NCBI RefSeq assembly: GCF_023284065.1
Contig: NZ_JAKIKP010000006.1
Location: 165,482 to 229,481, forward strand
DNA from: Shewanella gaetbuli
Lineage (GTDB): Bacteria; Pseudomonadota; Gammaproteobacteria; Enterobacterales; Shewanellaceae
DNA: 64,000 bases
Direction: 5' to 3'
Shown: positions 1 through 9,321 of the stretch, piece after piece
Layout: every line of letters starts with the position of its first letter
How positions within the stretch are numbered: position 1 is the first letter of the stretch
Made by a program: the position numbers and the translations under genes
The notes under the pieces: generated by a model
Told to the model about the DNA's origin: nothing
Seen by the model: only the letters and a program-made list of their open reading frames with translations
The model's database searches: none

Positions 1-474
1 AGATACTATTAAGCCAAATGATAATTGATAAATAGGTTTTGAAAAAAATCCCTTTATATTCAAGTCTGCCCCCACTAATAATTAAGCTAGATTCCCTTCA
101 TGCATTTTAGTGTAGACACTATTTTTATGTTCTGCGTAAAAAAATTCTCATTATTTAACATTTTTATGACAATTCAGCCTTTATGTGAGTTTTATAAGCA
201 TTTTCAAGTGGCTGTGATGTAGATAGTTACTTTATGGCGACAGGGTGAGTTGCCAGCTTAAGTTTGATGAGGGGATAGAGTTATGTTGAAATGTGATTCT
301 GTATTAGAGTCAAATGTGAATACGATTTTTGCTATTTTGTGGAATTTGCTGAGGACAGAAAATAAGCCCGGTGATACTGCGTTTGCAGCATACCGGACCC
401 ATTAATGGTTTTTGTAAGCTAACTTACGTTGTTGATTGTTAGCTTAGTTTTTAAAACGGTTTACTTTTAACGTA
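1..474. other. left-edge region without a recognised gene
   Basis: No reading frame of convincing length or composition is seen on either strand. The only structured element is an imperfect hairpin at 368-396, listed separately. The far left may be the flank of a gene outside the window. Confidence 0.5.
368..396 (-). terminator. possible terminator of the Lys/Ala-rich gene at 475-831
   Basis: An imperfect inverted repeat with CCGGT/ACCGG outer arms and CTGC/GCAG inner arms around a GTTT loop. Read on the minus strand it is followed by a short T-rich stretch (CTTATTTT). It lies about 80 bases past the stop of the minus-strand gene. The pairing has mismatches and the T-run is interrupted, so this is only a candidate. 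Confidence 0.3.
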
Positions 475-831
475 TTAAAAACCACGAGGCAGTGTTTGTT
501 TACCCGCAGCTTTTTCTAATTTTGCTCGCCATAGTTGCTTAGGTGTTAAACCGCCATTGGCTGCGCTTTCAGTTTTTTTAACTGCTGCCTTTGTTGGTTG
601 TTTAGTGGCAGTTTTTTTAGCGGGCTTTGCACTGGTTTTAGCAGGTTTAGCTTGTTCGTCTGAACCAGTTAGTGAAGCAAGCATTGATTCTAGTTCACTA
701 AAGCGAACAGACTTGCCGCCATCAATTTTGTACCAACTTCCAGATTGTTCAATTGTTACTGCTTTACCTGATTGCTTTTCTAATGCGGCTTGCAGTGTGC
801 TGATAACTGCTTCCTTTGATAGTGCTGTCAT
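475..831 (-). CDS. Lys/Ala-rich small hypothetical protein
   Basis: A 118-residue protein of unknown function. Residues 1-55 look folded (a helix, then a GSWYKIDGG-type segment and another helix). Residues 60-92 are a Lys/Ala/Thr/Pro-rich, low-complexity linker reminiscent of nucleic-acid-binding tails. The C-terminus carries a compact LTPKQLWRAKLEKA helix and ends LPRGF. The ATG at 831 has an AGG ribosome-binding core seven bases upstream. It stands alone, divergent from the Nif3 gene. The opposite-strand frame over the same bases is low-complexity and looks like a shadow. The basic tail would suit a nucleic-acid-associated protein, but that is inference. Confidence 0.75.
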   Translation of the reverse strand: MTALSKEAVISTLQAALEKQSGKAVTIEQSGSWYKIDGGKSVRFSELESMLASLTGSDEQAKPAKTSAKPAKKTATKQPTKAAVKKTESAANGGLTPKQLWRAKLEKAAGKQTLPRGF

Positions 832-1052
832 AATTTAACCTATTTTTATCAAGACTCTTTTTCTGGTCGACGCTAATTTTATCGGGTAACAAGCATAAAT
901 GTCCAATTTAGCGGTTTTTTACTGGTTCAAGCGTTCAATATATTAACTAAATGATAGATAAAAAAACAATTACCTTACTCTTGAGGTAAAGCTTTTATGC
1001 AAATTATTGTAGACTACAGTGTTAATAATGAATCAAAAAAGTGGCTAGATAT

Positions 1053-1829
1053 ATGAACCATAATGGAACTAACATTGTTGAACAACAGACGCTGGCGCAA
1101 TATTTAACTGAGTTTTTAAATGTCACAAAATTTAAAGATTACGCCCCTAATGGATTACAAGTTCAGGGTAAAAATAACATCAAGACTATTGTGACAGGTG
1201 TTACGGCTTGTCAGCCCCTTATTGACCAAGCTATTGCGTTACAAGCCGATGCAATTATTGTTCATCATGGCTTTTTTTGGAAAAATGAACCTGAAGTGTT
1301 AACGGGTATGAAATATAAGCGTATCAAAGCGTTAATGGATAATGATATTAGCTTATTTGGCTATCACTTACCTTTAGATGCGCATCACGGTGTGGGAAAT
1401 AACGTCCAGTTGGCGGCGCAACTGGGTATATTAAATCCGTGTATTTATGAAGAAGTCGCACAAGATTTACTCTGGCATGGTCATCTCCCTAACCCCGTAG
1501 ACGCTGGCGAGTTTACCAATAATATTGCTACCGCATTAGGTCGGGAGCCTTTGCATATTGGTGACAGCACTAAGCCGATTCACACTGTGGCTTGGTGTAC
1601 TGGCGGAGCACAAGATTATATTGATTATGCTGTGCAAATGGGGGTGGATGCATTTATTAGTGGCGAAGTGTCTGAGCGCACATTCCACAGTGCAATGGAG
1701 CAGGGGATTCATTACTTTGCTGCAGGGCATCATGCAACTGAACGATATGGCGTACAAGCTTTAGGTGATCACTTAGCCGAAAAATTTGGCATTGAGCACC
1801 ATTTTATTGATATTATCAATCCTGTTTAA
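1053..1829 (+). CDS. ybgI: Nif3-like dinuclear metal centre protein (YbgI family)
   Basis: Member of the Nif3/YbgI family, toroidal hexamers with a dinuclear metal site and no settled biochemical role (often labelled GTP cyclohydrolase I type 2 homologue). The early DYAPNGLQVQG segment, the VHHGFFW metal-ligand motif, HLPLDAHHGVGNN and the C-terminal EVSERTFH...AAGHHATERYG are all typical, and the length near 260 residues is normal. The frame also opens at a GTG at 1041; I prefer the ATG at 1053 because the extra four residues add nothing recognisable, though neither start has a strong ribosome-binding site. It is followed by a good terminator and converges on ynbE. Confidence 0.92.
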   Translation: MNHNGTNIVEQQTLAQYLTEFLNVTKFKDYAPNGLQVQGKNNIKTIVTGVTACQPLIDQAIALQADAIIVHHGFFWKNEPEVLTGMKYKRIKALMDNDISLFGYHLPLDAHHGVGNNVQLAAQLGILNPCIYEEVAQDLLWHGHLPNPVDAGEFTNNIATALGREPLHIGDSTKPIHTVAWCTGGAQDYIDYAVQMGVDAFISGEVSERTFHSAMEQGIHYFAAGHHATERYGVQALGDHLAEKFGIEHHFIDIINPV

Positions 1830-1871
1830 GTTGTCATCCGCAGCTTAGGTTAATTTAAAGCCTTATCAGTT

Positions 1872-1909
1872 AAAGCCCTATCTGTTTACTTTCAAATAGG
1901 GCTTTTTGT
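1872..1909 (+). terminator. terminator after the Nif3 gene
   Basis: Ten-base arms AAAGCCCTAT / ATAGGGCTTT with a 14-base loop followed by a T-run. It sits between two convergent genes and probably serves the Nif3 gene. Confidence 0.8.
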
Positions 1910-1935
1910 TTAAGGTGAGTTAGTGTAATTTTTAG

Positions 1936-2145
1936 TTATTTTATTGGTTGCTCTGCTTTTTTAAACACTTGGTCTTTATCAAGCGGTTCATCTACTTTGA
2001 TGTTTATATCATGTTCAATTTTGACATTTAAGTTAATTACAATAGGGTCATCAGGTGGCTCAATTTTTACCGTGGGTGTACAGCCAATAACGAGCTGTGA
2101 AAATAACATCAATAATGCGCTAGAGCTGAATGAAAAATGCTTCAC
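1936..2145 (-). CDS. ynbE: YnbE-family outer-membrane lipoprotein
   Basis: A 69-residue lipoprotein: N-terminal signal with a lipobox ending IGC (Cys22), then a short soluble tail rich in beta-prone VKIEPPDDPIVINLNVKIEHDI sequence as in YnbE. In enterobacteria YnbE is the outer-membrane partner of the AsmA-like protein YdbH, forming a bridge implicated in phospholipid transport across the periplasm. It starts at a GTG with AAGGA six bases upstream and begins nine bases past the ydbH stop, so the two are an operon. The third usual gene, ydbL (DUF1318), does not follow; the next gene is the convergent Nif3. Confidence 0.88.
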   Translation of the reverse strand: MKHFSFSSSALLMLFSQLVIGCTPTVKIEPPDDPIVINLNVKIEHDINIKVDEPLDKDQVFKKAEQPIK

Positions 2146-2154
2146 AATGATTCC

Positions 2155-5100
2155 TTATTGCACTGATTGCTCAATGTTTGATTGTAACTGATTGCCGATT
2201 TGTGTGCTGCGGTATAACTGAATTAAATTCTCTTGATGCTGGTAATGCAGCTCAATGGGTCTTTCGACATTAGGGCTTTTACCTTTAATCGTAATATCAA
2301 TTTGGGCATCTCCATTAGCTTGCATATCAAGGTTTCCTGATAACTGTTGGTAGTTTAACGGTGCTAAAGCATCAAAAACTAATTCAAGATATGGTTGAGT
2401 TTGTTTAAGTTGCTCTATGGCTTCGTTATTGGGTACATTGATTTTACCGCCTGGGGCTCTTGCCGCTAATTGTCCACCTGATATAGTAAATTGTTTATCA
2501 ATAAACTCTACCGGTAATACCCCATCAAACAAGCCATTGGCGTATACACCTAAAGGCGGTAATTGCGCGAGTAATTCAGCTACGCTGAGCTTTTGTAATA
2601 ACAAATACCCATGTGATTTCTCATGCAGTTTTAATACAAATTCAGGGATTAAAAACTGTCCATCAAGAGTTTCACCCTGTAAGGTCATTTTCACGTCTGA
2701 GTCACTTAATCCAGTCAGTTTCTGTAACCAACTATTCAATGGTTTAGAGTCATCCATGCCTAATTTGATATCTGATGTAATGGTTAAATCATTAAATAAT
2801 AATCCGGCGCGGCCTTTAGCTATGTTGATTAACGTTTCAGGGCATTCCAGCTTACTGATTGATAAAGTCTTGCTATGGTGATGGTTCCAATTGAATTTAC
2901 ATTGAGTTTGCAGCTGGGCGTTTTGGATAAAACTATCATTAAATTCAAGCTGAACGTGCGTTATTTGAGGCTGTGCAATCAGTTCAAATTGCTGATTTCC
3001 GTTAACTTCTGAAAATGAAAAACTAGACTCAATGGCCAGGTGACCGTCAATAATGAGTTCAGGTGGTACAGATTGGTTTTTGGCTAATGTGGGTAAAAAG
3101 GAGCTGATATCGGTACTCATTTTCCATTGTCCAGCGACACTTTTACTTGAAGGTTGTATAAAGTGCTGGCTGCTAGCCTCAATATTATTGACTTGCCATT
3201 GATCAGTTGAGTGAATAACGCCGTTGGTCGCGGTTACCGATTGTTCTAACACAATATCATTCAAATTTAACAGAGTTTGTTTGCGGTAATTATTTTGGGT
3301 TTTAGTGAGTTTAATGTCTTTAGCTTGAGACACTATCTGGGCGCTAACGTCAGTAATTAACCCGCTATCGACTATTTTATTAAGGGTACTAGAATCTAAT
3401 GAAATGGCTGATTGCCAAGCATGCTGTAAGTGATCAATCCGTAATGTTTGTTGAGTCGCTTTAAGCTGTGAAGATTTCACGGTGTTAATGGCTTCAATTT
3501 GACGAAAATCGACATTAAATGGACTGATAAGAGTATTAAAACCAGTATTGGTGAAGCTGACTTTACTGCGTTGGTCAAAAGAAAAAGTTATTTCCTTAGC
3601 GTTGAATTGCTGTTGTACTTCTTGGTTAGCGTTAGCTAAATACGATTGAGATAGCTGTAAATCGATAATGGTGAGGGTGCTGCCTGGGTTAATCGTCAGC
3701 TGGTGTTCGAATTGGTTGTGTTCTGCTAAATATCTACGCTCAAAGTGAGTCGATAAACCAAGGTTGAATTGCTCCAACTGTAATCGATTTAGCCTAGTTT
3801 GGTTTGGGGCTTCAATAAATTGAATTAAAGGTAACAGGTCGAGTTGATTTTGCGCGTTAAGTTTACTCACATGATCAAATCTTATTTCACCACTAAGATT
3901 GGCTTTTAAGTCTGCAAATACAATTTTATGCTCAAGGTTTAACCCAGCAACTTTAACGATGACTTGTGGGGTGAATAGTGCCGCAGGTGCGGCATTATCA
4001 TCATTTGATATCTCATACCATATGGTCGATTTTTGCGGTAAAACCAACGTAAAGTCTAAAATTTTGGCCAACTCACTTTGAGTCACATTATGCGAGGGTG
4101 GTGTTAACTCAGTAACCAACTTTTTTACTTTAAATGATTGCTCTTTGGATAAATATCGCTGTGTTAACTGCTGCAGTTGCGCTTTATTGATACTTATTTG
4201 CTGTTGAAGCTCATCAATTGTAATTTTTGCCCCATAACGTGTTGCTGTTTCACCACTGAGCGAAACGGGCATCTTGTGCTGCTTTATCTCTAGAACAATC
4301 TGAAAACTCTCTGGCAATACTATTGGTATATCAGGTAATTCTGGCCATAAAAGACTGAAGTTTTTGAAGTGATTATTTGAATATAGTTCAGTGCTTAATA
4401 AGTTTATTGTGGTGCTTGAGTGCCATTGGCCTTTGATGTTAACAGGCAGGTCATTGACTGTGGTGATGGTCTGAGCTAATTGTTGCTGTAACTCAACTAA
4501 CACACTAGAGTCATTTAGTGGCTTGTTAAGTTGATTTAACGTGCTAACAGAGTCCGTTAAGTAGTTGCTAAGAGCATTAAGCCCTTTAATACTCTGCGTT
4601 AAGTCTAATTCAGTCTCAAGCGAGAGTTGCTGCTCTGTTATCTGAGCGGTTAATGAGAATAATTCATTTTGATTGAAAAGCCACTTTGAAGAGACTTCTC
4701 CTTGTTCACTAATGCTAAAGCTGTCAATTAATAAGCTAGGGCGCATAGCAGCGCGAGTATCGGCTTGAGCGGGTAAACGAATTTGTATTTTTTCTAACTT
4801 AACTTGTGGAATACGTTTGAATATATCTTGCCAGCGAGCTGAGCTCTGCGAAGATTGTTGGCGGTCAAAAAAGCTTGCTCCTAAATCAATATATACTTCT
4901 TTAGATTGCAGTTTGACGATATCTTCAGTGTAAAGGCTTTGTTTTTGCAATACTGCTAGGGTGTCGGTTAAGGTGAGTTCAAATCCTTGAACGGCCACAT
5001 AACTGTCTTCGATTTGAAGAATAAGCCGCGGGATTTTTAGCTGATTGATGGAAACCCATTGGGAGTCTAAATTAATCACAGTAATACGGTAGTCAGACAG

Positions 5101-5223
5101 TATATGGTTGAGCACCTTAATGCTGATAGGTTTGATATTATGATTGAGATATACCATTGTGCTAACCACAATGAATACCAAAGCCACAAGTATTCGTTTT
5201 AAGGTGATAAAACCGTTAATCAT
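2155..5223 (-). CDS. ydbH: YdbH family AsmA-like intermembrane protein
   Basis: A 1022-residue protein with one N-terminal membrane helix (about residues 8-26) and a long periplasmic part rich in alternating polar/hydrophobic beta strands, as in AsmA-like lipid-transport bridges. The C-terminal 220 residues (SVAELLAQLPPLGVYANGLFDGVLPVEF onward, broken here by family variation) carry the most conserved YdbH signature, with a GG.LAARAPGGKI motif. In Escherichia coli YdbH is one of three partly redundant AsmA-like proteins (with TamB and YhdP) important for outer-membrane lipid homeostasis. It is followed by ynbE and preceded by a minus-strand terminator of the mutarotase gene, so it probably has its own promoter. 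Open frames on the opposite strand are shadows. Confidence 0.88.
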   Translation of the reverse strand: MINGFITLKRILVALVFIVVSTMVYLNHNIKPISIKVLNHILSDYRITVINLDSQWVSINQLKIPRLILQIEDSYVAVQGFELTLTDTLAVLQKQSLYTEDIVKLQSKEVYIDLGASFFDRQQSSQSSARWQDIFKRIPQVKLEKIQIRLPAQADTRAAMRPSLLIDSFSISEQGEVSSKWLFNQNELFSLTAQITEQQLSLETELDLTQSIKGLNALSNYLTDSVSTLNQLNKPLNDSSVLVELQQQLAQTITTVNDLPVNIKGQWHSSTTINLLSTELYSNNHFKNFSLLWPELPDIPIVLPESFQIVLEIKQHKMPVSLSGETATRYGAKITIDELQQQISINKAQLQQLTQRYLSKEQSFKVKKLVTELTPPSHNVTQSELAKILDFTLVLPQKSTIWYEISNDDNAAPAALFTPQVIVKVAGLNLEHKIVFADLKANLSGEIRFDHVSKLNAQNQLDLLPLIQFIEAPNQTRLNRLQLEQFNLGLSTHFERRYLAEHNQFEHQLTINPGSTLTIIDLQLSQSYLANANQEVQQQFNAKEITFSFDQRSKVSFTNTGFNTLISPFNVDFRQIEAINTVKSSQLKATQQTLRIDHLQHAWQSAISLDSSTLNKIVDSGLITDVSAQIVSQAKDIKLTKTQNNYRKQTLLNLNDIVLEQSVTATNGVIHSTDQWQVNNIEASSQHFIQPSSKSVAGQWKMSTDISSFLPTLAKNQSVPPELIIDGHLAIESSFSFSEVNGNQQFELIAQPQITHVQLEFNDSFIQNAQLQTQCKFNWNHHHSKTLSISKLECPETLINIAKGRAGLLFNDLTITSDIKLGMDDSKPLNSWLQKLTGLSDSDVKMTLQGETLDGQFLIPEFVLKLHEKSHGYLLLQKLSVAELLAQLPPLGVYANGLFDGVLPVEFIDKQFTISGGQLAARAPGGKINVPNNEAIEQLKQTQPYLELVFDALAPLNYQQLSGNLDMQANGDAQIDITIKGKSPNVERPIELHYQHQENLIQLYRSTQIGNQLQSNIEQSVQ

Positions 5224-5241
5224 TTCATTTTATACTTTAAC

Positions 5242-5270
5242 AAAAAAGCCAGCGTAACAAACTCTGGCTT
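5242..5270 (-). terminator. terminator after the mutarotase gene
   Basis: On the minus strand, seven-base arms AAGCCAG / CTGGCTT around an 11-base loop followed by a T-run. It separates the mutarotase gene from ydbH. Confidence 0.75.
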
Positions 5271-5317
5271 AAAAAGTAATGCAGGGGTGAAATAGCTGCG
5301 ATATCTTACGTTGGACG

Positions 5318-6163
5318 TTAAATCCAACGAATATGCGTTGTGAGGGTGTGGGTTTCACCTGGGGCTAATGATACGTTATCTTCTAACACATTGGCGGCTT
5401 CTAAACACACCATGGTTAGGTAATCGTCAGCATTAAATCTCGACAATCTTGCTGATTTTTCAATCCATGGGTTCCAAAGTACCGCTGATTGACTGTTTTC
5501 TCGGCTGACTTCAATGGTGCCATTTGGGGTGTGCAAATGCTGCACATCAGCTAACTGGGTATATACTCGGTCGGTTTCTTTATTAAAATTGACCGTGTCT
5601 GAAGGCTGTTTATAAGGACCTTCTCCAAATTCAATGTATTTAGACCCAGTAAAACCCGAGGCTGAAAGTTGATGAATGTCGGTGATAGGGAAGTAAGTAT
5701 GCAAAGCTTGCGTTAAATTGATTTGGTAATCGGCATTATTGGTGTTTTGAATACTAACAGTTAACGTTTCGCTTAATGTGAATAACACTTTCACTGAAGT
5801 ATCATGAGGCCAGTATTGTCTATCTTGTTCATCAATATCTAAGCTAAATACCAGGTTTACAATTTGGTCATCAATGTTTACGGAATCTAAATTCCAAATT
5901 CGGGTTCTTGCAAAGCCATGTTGAGGAAAACCTTCAACTTCACTCATGCCAAACCAAGGCCAGCAAACTGGGATACCCCCTCTAATACCATTACCGATTT
6001 GGTAATCATCTGCAGAAGAAACCCATAATAGTGGCGGTTTACCCGTTGGAATAAACTGATCTATTTGAGCACCTTGCATAAAAATTCGAGCTTCACACAA
6101 GTCTGTTTTCACTTCAACGAACTCGAGTCCATTGGTATGTTTTTGGGTGGTAACTGAAGCCAT
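5318..6163 (-). CDS. yeaD: D-hexose-6-phosphate mutarotase (YeaD-like)
   Basis: Aldose-1-epimerase-like enzyme expected to interconvert the anomers of glucose-6-phosphate and related hexose phosphates in the cytoplasm. The GNGIRGGIPVCWPWFG and GFPQHGFARTRIW motifs match the YeaD subgroup, the His of QHGFAR being a probable catalytic base, and NPWIEKSARLSRF with CLEAANV lies near the C-terminus. The frame extends to a TTG at 6184, but the ATG at 6163 has AAGGAA seven bases upstream and gives the usual N-terminus, so I use it (281 residues). It lies 61 bases after the DUF938 gene and is probably co-transcribed with it. Confidence 0.9.
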   Translation of the reverse strand: MASVTTQKHTNGLEFVEVKTDLCEARIFMQGAQIDQFIPTGKPPLLWVSSADDYQIGNGIRGGIPVCWPWFGMSEVEGFPQHGFARTRIWNLDSVNIDDQIVNLVFSLDIDEQDRQYWPHDTSVKVLFTLSETLTVSIQNTNNADYQINLTQALHTYFPITDIHQLSASGFTGSKYIEFGEGPYKQPSDTVNFNKETDRVYTQLADVQHLHTPNGTIEVSRENSQSAVLWNPWIEKSARLSRFNADDYLTMVCLEAANVLEDNVSLAPGETHTLTTHIRWI

Positions 6164-6224
6164 AATACTGTTCCTTGGGTTCAAAAATTGTATCAGTGAT
6201 GAATGTGTCTTACGCTATATTGAG

Positions 6225-6827
6225 TTAGCGTTTAATAAAATGTAATAACTGATTGTTGGCCGGCATGGAGTGATCTTTAATAAGCTCAAAACCTTGATTT
6301 AATGCTAATTGGCAAATCCATTCAACGTCTCTTATTGCACTTTGAGGATCACGTGATTGTAACCATAAATTAAAATCAGCATTACTATCTGAGGTAAATT
6401 GGCCCTGGTATTTAAATGGCCCATAAATAAACAATTGGCTCTCAGATTTACAGACCTGTGTTAGTGCTTCAAAAAATTGGCAAACTAGCGTTTCACTAAT
6501 AATATGAAGGGTATTTGCAGTAAAAACTGCATCAAACTGATGCTCAGGCCATTGTTGTGCAATATCAAGAGGTATTGCCATAGGGAGATTGGCAAGATTT
6601 GCGTGGCTGATTCTTTGATTTAGATCTTTTAGATGATGTATTTGCTCGGTCGCTTGCCAATAAATATGTGGTAATTTTTGAGCAAAAAAACAGCAGTGCT
6701 GTCCTGTGCCACTACCTATCTCTAATAACGATTGGCAGTGGCTGAGTTGTGCTTGCAAAATATTTAGAATTGGCTGTTTATTGTTTTCACATGCTTGTGA
6801 AAAAGGCAAATTGGCTATCGGGTTCAA
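6225..6827 (-). CDS. DUF938 class I SAM-dependent methyltransferase
   Basis: A 200-residue DUF938 protein. The N-terminal FSQACENNKQPIL block and LLEIGSGTGQH (SAM-binding motif I, about residues 34-44) are diagnostic, followed by AVFTANTLHII and LFIYGPFKYQGQF with DPQSAIRDVEW. The substrate is unknown. The start is a TTG that overlaps the stop of the response regulator gene (TTGA), implying translational coupling; the N-terminus begins just ahead of the conserved block, which supports this unusual start. Confidence 0.85.
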   Translation of the reverse strand: MNPIANLPFSQACENNKQPILNILQAQLSHCQSLLEIGSGTGQHCCFFAQKLPHIYWQATEQIHHLKDLNQRISHANLANLPMAIPLDIAQQWPEHQFDAVFTANTLHIISETLVCQFFEALTQVCKSESQLFIYGPFKYQGQFTSDSNADFNLWLQSRDPQSAIRDVEWICQLALNQGFELIKDHSMPANNQLLHFIKR

Positions 6828-7486
6828 GACAAATCAACCTTTTCCATTTCAAGTTGTTGTAATGCAATAACTGCTTGAGTACGATTTCTGACCCCCAGTT
6901 TGCGGAAAATCGCGGTGGCATGGGCTTTAATCGTTGCTTCTGAAACACCAAAATCATAAGCGATTTGCTTATTTAGCAAACCTTCGGCAAACATTTGCAA
7001 CACTTTATATTGTTGTGGGGTGAGATCAGATAAACGGCTGGCCATTTGATCAGTTGTGTCTTCTGGTACTGGCACAACTTGAGTGCCTTGAGGTAACCAA
7101 ATATCACCGTATAAAACTGCATTCAATGCTTCAGCAAGGGTTTCCATTGAAGAAGACTTGGGAATAAAGCCGCTACTGCCATAATGAATGGCTCTGCTGA
7201 TTGTATTGATGTCTTCGTGGGCTGAAATAACCACCACGGGTATTTCAGCATAATGACTTCGCAAGTGAATTAAGGTTGAGTAGCCATGAGAGCCAGGCAT
7301 TTGTAGGTCAAGTAATATCAGATCAAACTCAACACTGGAGTCATCCATTAGTTTTTGAAGTGCTTCAGCACTGTCGGCTTCATGCCATTGCGTATTGGCA
7401 AACGTCGGGGTTAATGCTTGTCTTAACGCATTTCGAAACAATGGGTGATCATCGGCAATGATAATATTTAAGTTTTCTAGCTTCAT
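6824..7486 (-). CDS. LuxR/FixJ (NarL-type) response regulator
   Basis: A 220-residue two-component response regulator. The receiver domain (residues 5-120) has the acidic pair in IIADDHP, the phosphoacceptor Asp in LILLDLQMPG and the conserved Lys in FIPKSSS. The C-terminal LuxR helix-turn-helix has LTPQQYKVLQMFAEGLLNKQIA then VSEATIKAHATAIFRKLGV. The open frame runs on upstream to 7882, but homology begins at the ATG at 7486; the extension has no domain character and overlaps the divergent gene. No histidine kinase is adjacent, so it is an orphan here. It is coupled to the DUF938 gene and divergent from the M50 cluster, whose promoter region (298 bases) it shares. Confidence 0.9.
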   Translation of the reverse strand: MKLENLNIIIADDHPLFRNALRQALTPTFANTQWHEADSAEALQKLMDDSSVEFDLILLDLQMPGSHGYSTLIHLRSHYAEIPVVVISAHEDINTISRAIHYGSSGFIPKSSSMETLAEALNAVLYGDIWLPQGTQVVPVPEDTTDQMASRLSDLTPQQYKVLQMFAEGLLNKQIAYDFGVSEATIKAHATAIFRKLGVRNRTQAVIALQQLEMEKVDLS

Positions 7487-7784
7487 GGCTGTTATATTCG
7501 TTTTGTTGCGCGTGAAGATATCAATAATGTAACAGAAAAGTAACTTCTTGTTCCATTGGTTTGTAGAACATTTCAATGACATTCTAGTAAAATTAGACTT
7601 TGGTCTAATAGGGAGGTTGCCAGCTGAAATTGAATCTACATAGTTGAAATAATGCATCTTAAGCCGCGTTATCTCAAACGATAAAATTGTTTTACCATAT
7701 GCACTTGAGAATGAATATTGATATTTTACATTTACCGAGCAAGTTGAGCATTTATTATGCTCATGAGTCGATAAAAGGGGCAGT

Positions 7785-8483
7785 ATGTCAAATAATAATG
7801 CATTGAAACAAACGGACTCGGGCATTCCGAGTCGAAGTCGATTTATTGTTGAGCTGATTTTGGCATTTTTATTGACCCGCATTCCGTATATTAGTATTCC
7901 AATTAAATGGTTCGAAAGCTTTTTTCATGAGTTGTCGCATGGCATTGCCACCATTGTGACTGGGGGAATCGTGAGTCATATCGAGTTGTTCCCCAATGGC
8001 ACAGGCCTTTGTTTTAGCCAAGGTGGTAGCGGTATTATTATTGCGTTTTCGGGCTATATGGGGGCTGCAGTGTGGGGATATATCATATTCTTGCTGGCCA
8101 CTTGGCGTGAAGGCATTCGCTTCACGTTAACACTTTTAGCCTTGACTTTGGTTGCCTCAATCGTATTTTGGGTTAGAGATTTTCTCACCTTATTGATTGT
8201 TATAGCCCTTGTTGGACTTATTTTGTTACCACTTAAAGTAAAAAATAGTCGTCCTTTGAACAGTTTACTTCGTATATTAGCACTTGTGATAATTGTTAAT
8301 GCCATGGCTAGCCCTGTGGTGTTATTCGGTTTGCCCGGACAAGGTGACGCTGCAGCTCTAGCGCAAATGACTTGGATACCTGCTTGGATATGGGTATTTC
8401 TTTGGCTGGGAATCAGCTGTGGAGCACTTTGGTTATGTTGGAAGAAAGTAATTATTAAAAAGGAAAAATTTAATGAAATCTAA
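7785..8483 (+). CDS. M50B-like integral membrane metallopeptidase
   Basis: A 232-residue polytopic membrane protein with the zinc-peptidase motif HELSH at about residues 48-52 (FFHELSHGIATIVTGG), followed by a Gly/Ser-rich SGYMGAAVWG segment and about six hydrophobic helices. This fits the M50B-like family of intramembrane-type zinc peptidases, whose members are often annotated without known substrates. The ATG at 7785 has AAGGGG just upstream. Its end overlaps the following methyltransferase gene by 11 bases, and the alpha/beta hydrolase follows, so the three form one transcription unit. Confidence 0.8.
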   Translation: MSNNNALKQTDSGIPSRSRFIVELILAFLLTRIPYISIPIKWFESFFHELSHGIATIVTGGIVSHIELFPNGTGLCFSQGGSGIIIAFSGYMGAAVWGYIIFLLATWREGIRFTLTLLALTLVASIVFWVRDFLTLLIVIALVGLILLPLKVKNSRPLNSLLRILALVIIVNAMASPVVLFGLPGQGDAAALAQMTWIPAWIWVFLWLGISCGALWLCWKKVIIKKEKFNEI

Positions 8484-9318
8484 GTTTGTATTAGCAATGG
8501 CAATGAGCCTTGCTTCTGTTAGTTTAACTTCTACGATGTTTTCACCAGCGGTTAGCGCGCAAGAACTTACCATTAACCAAGCGCTAGCTGATGCGGTGGC
8601 CAGTGACTTTCGTCGTCAATCAAATGTCGCTAGAGATAATTATCGTCACCCCGCTGAAACGTTAGCTTTCTTTGATGTTAAACCAGAGCAAACGGTTGTT
8701 GAGCTTTGGCCTGGTGGTGGGTGGTATGCTGAAATACTTGCGCCATATCTTGCTGACAAAGGTCAATATATTGCGGCAAATTTTGAGACTCAGCCTAAAG
8801 AAGATACAAGGCGTTCAGCTTATTTTAAGTCAGCTGGAGAGAAGTTTGAAAAATGGGTGTCTGACAATAAAGCTATTGTGGGTGACGTGAAATTTGTCAC
8901 CTTAAATCCTCCTGAGAAACTAAGCCTTGGCGAAGATAATTCAGTGGATCATGTTCTAACATTCAGAAATTTACATAATTGGGCAACGAATGATCAATTA
9001 GAAGGGGTGTTTGAAGCCGCTTATGCAGTGTTAAAAGTCGGTGGTTCATTTGGCGTTGTTGAGCATCGAGCGAATAAAGGTATGGAGGCTAAAAGTGGTT
9101 ATATGGAACAACAGCAAATGATAGACCTAGCTAAAAAAGTTGGTTTTGAATTAGTGGCTAGTTCAGAAATTAATGCCAATCCTAAAGACACTAAAGATTA
9201 TCCCAAAGGTGTTTGGACATTGCCGCCAAATTTGAGAATGGGTGATGAAGATAAGCAAAAGTATATTGATATCGGTGAAAGTGACCGAATGACATTGAAG
9301 TTTTTAAAAGCGAAATAA
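8473..9318 (+). CDS. exported class I SAM-methyltransferase-like protein
   Basis: A 281-residue protein with a clear signal peptide (about residues 1-29, ending PAVSA), then a Rossmann methyltransferase fold of the COG4798 type: VVELWPGGGWYAEIL as motif I (about residues 75-89), VLTFRNLHNW as the post-III region and FGVVEHRA. Similar predicted methyltransferases with signal peptides occur widely in proteobacteria and their reaction is unknown; SAM is not normally present in the periplasm, so methyl transfer is doubtful. The ATG has a good AAGGAAAA site and lies within the end of the M50 gene. Family assignment is firm, function is not. Confidence 0.85.
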   Translation: MKSKFVLAMAMSLASVSLTSTMFSPAVSAQELTINQALADAVASDFRRQSNVARDNYRHPAETLAFFDVKPEQTVVELWPGGGWYAEILAPYLADKGQYIAANFETQPKEDTRRSAYFKSAGEKFEKWVSDNKAIVGDVKFVTLNPPEKLSLGEDNSVDHVLTFRNLHNWATNDQLEGVFEAAYAVLKVGGSFGVVEHRANKGMEAKSGYMEQQQMIDLAKKVGFELVASSEINANPKDTKDYPKGVWTLPPNLRMGDEDKQKYIDIGESDRMTLKFLKAK

Positions 9319-9321
9319 AAC

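Noticed and set aside
2417..2881. 154-residue plus-strand frame in ydbH
   Set aside because: Cys/Asn-rich shadow of the real minus-strand gene.
7487..7882. N-terminal extension of the response regulator (352-residue version)
   Set aside because: The first 132 codons have no domain character and overlap the divergent M50 gene; the receiver begins at the ATG at 7486.
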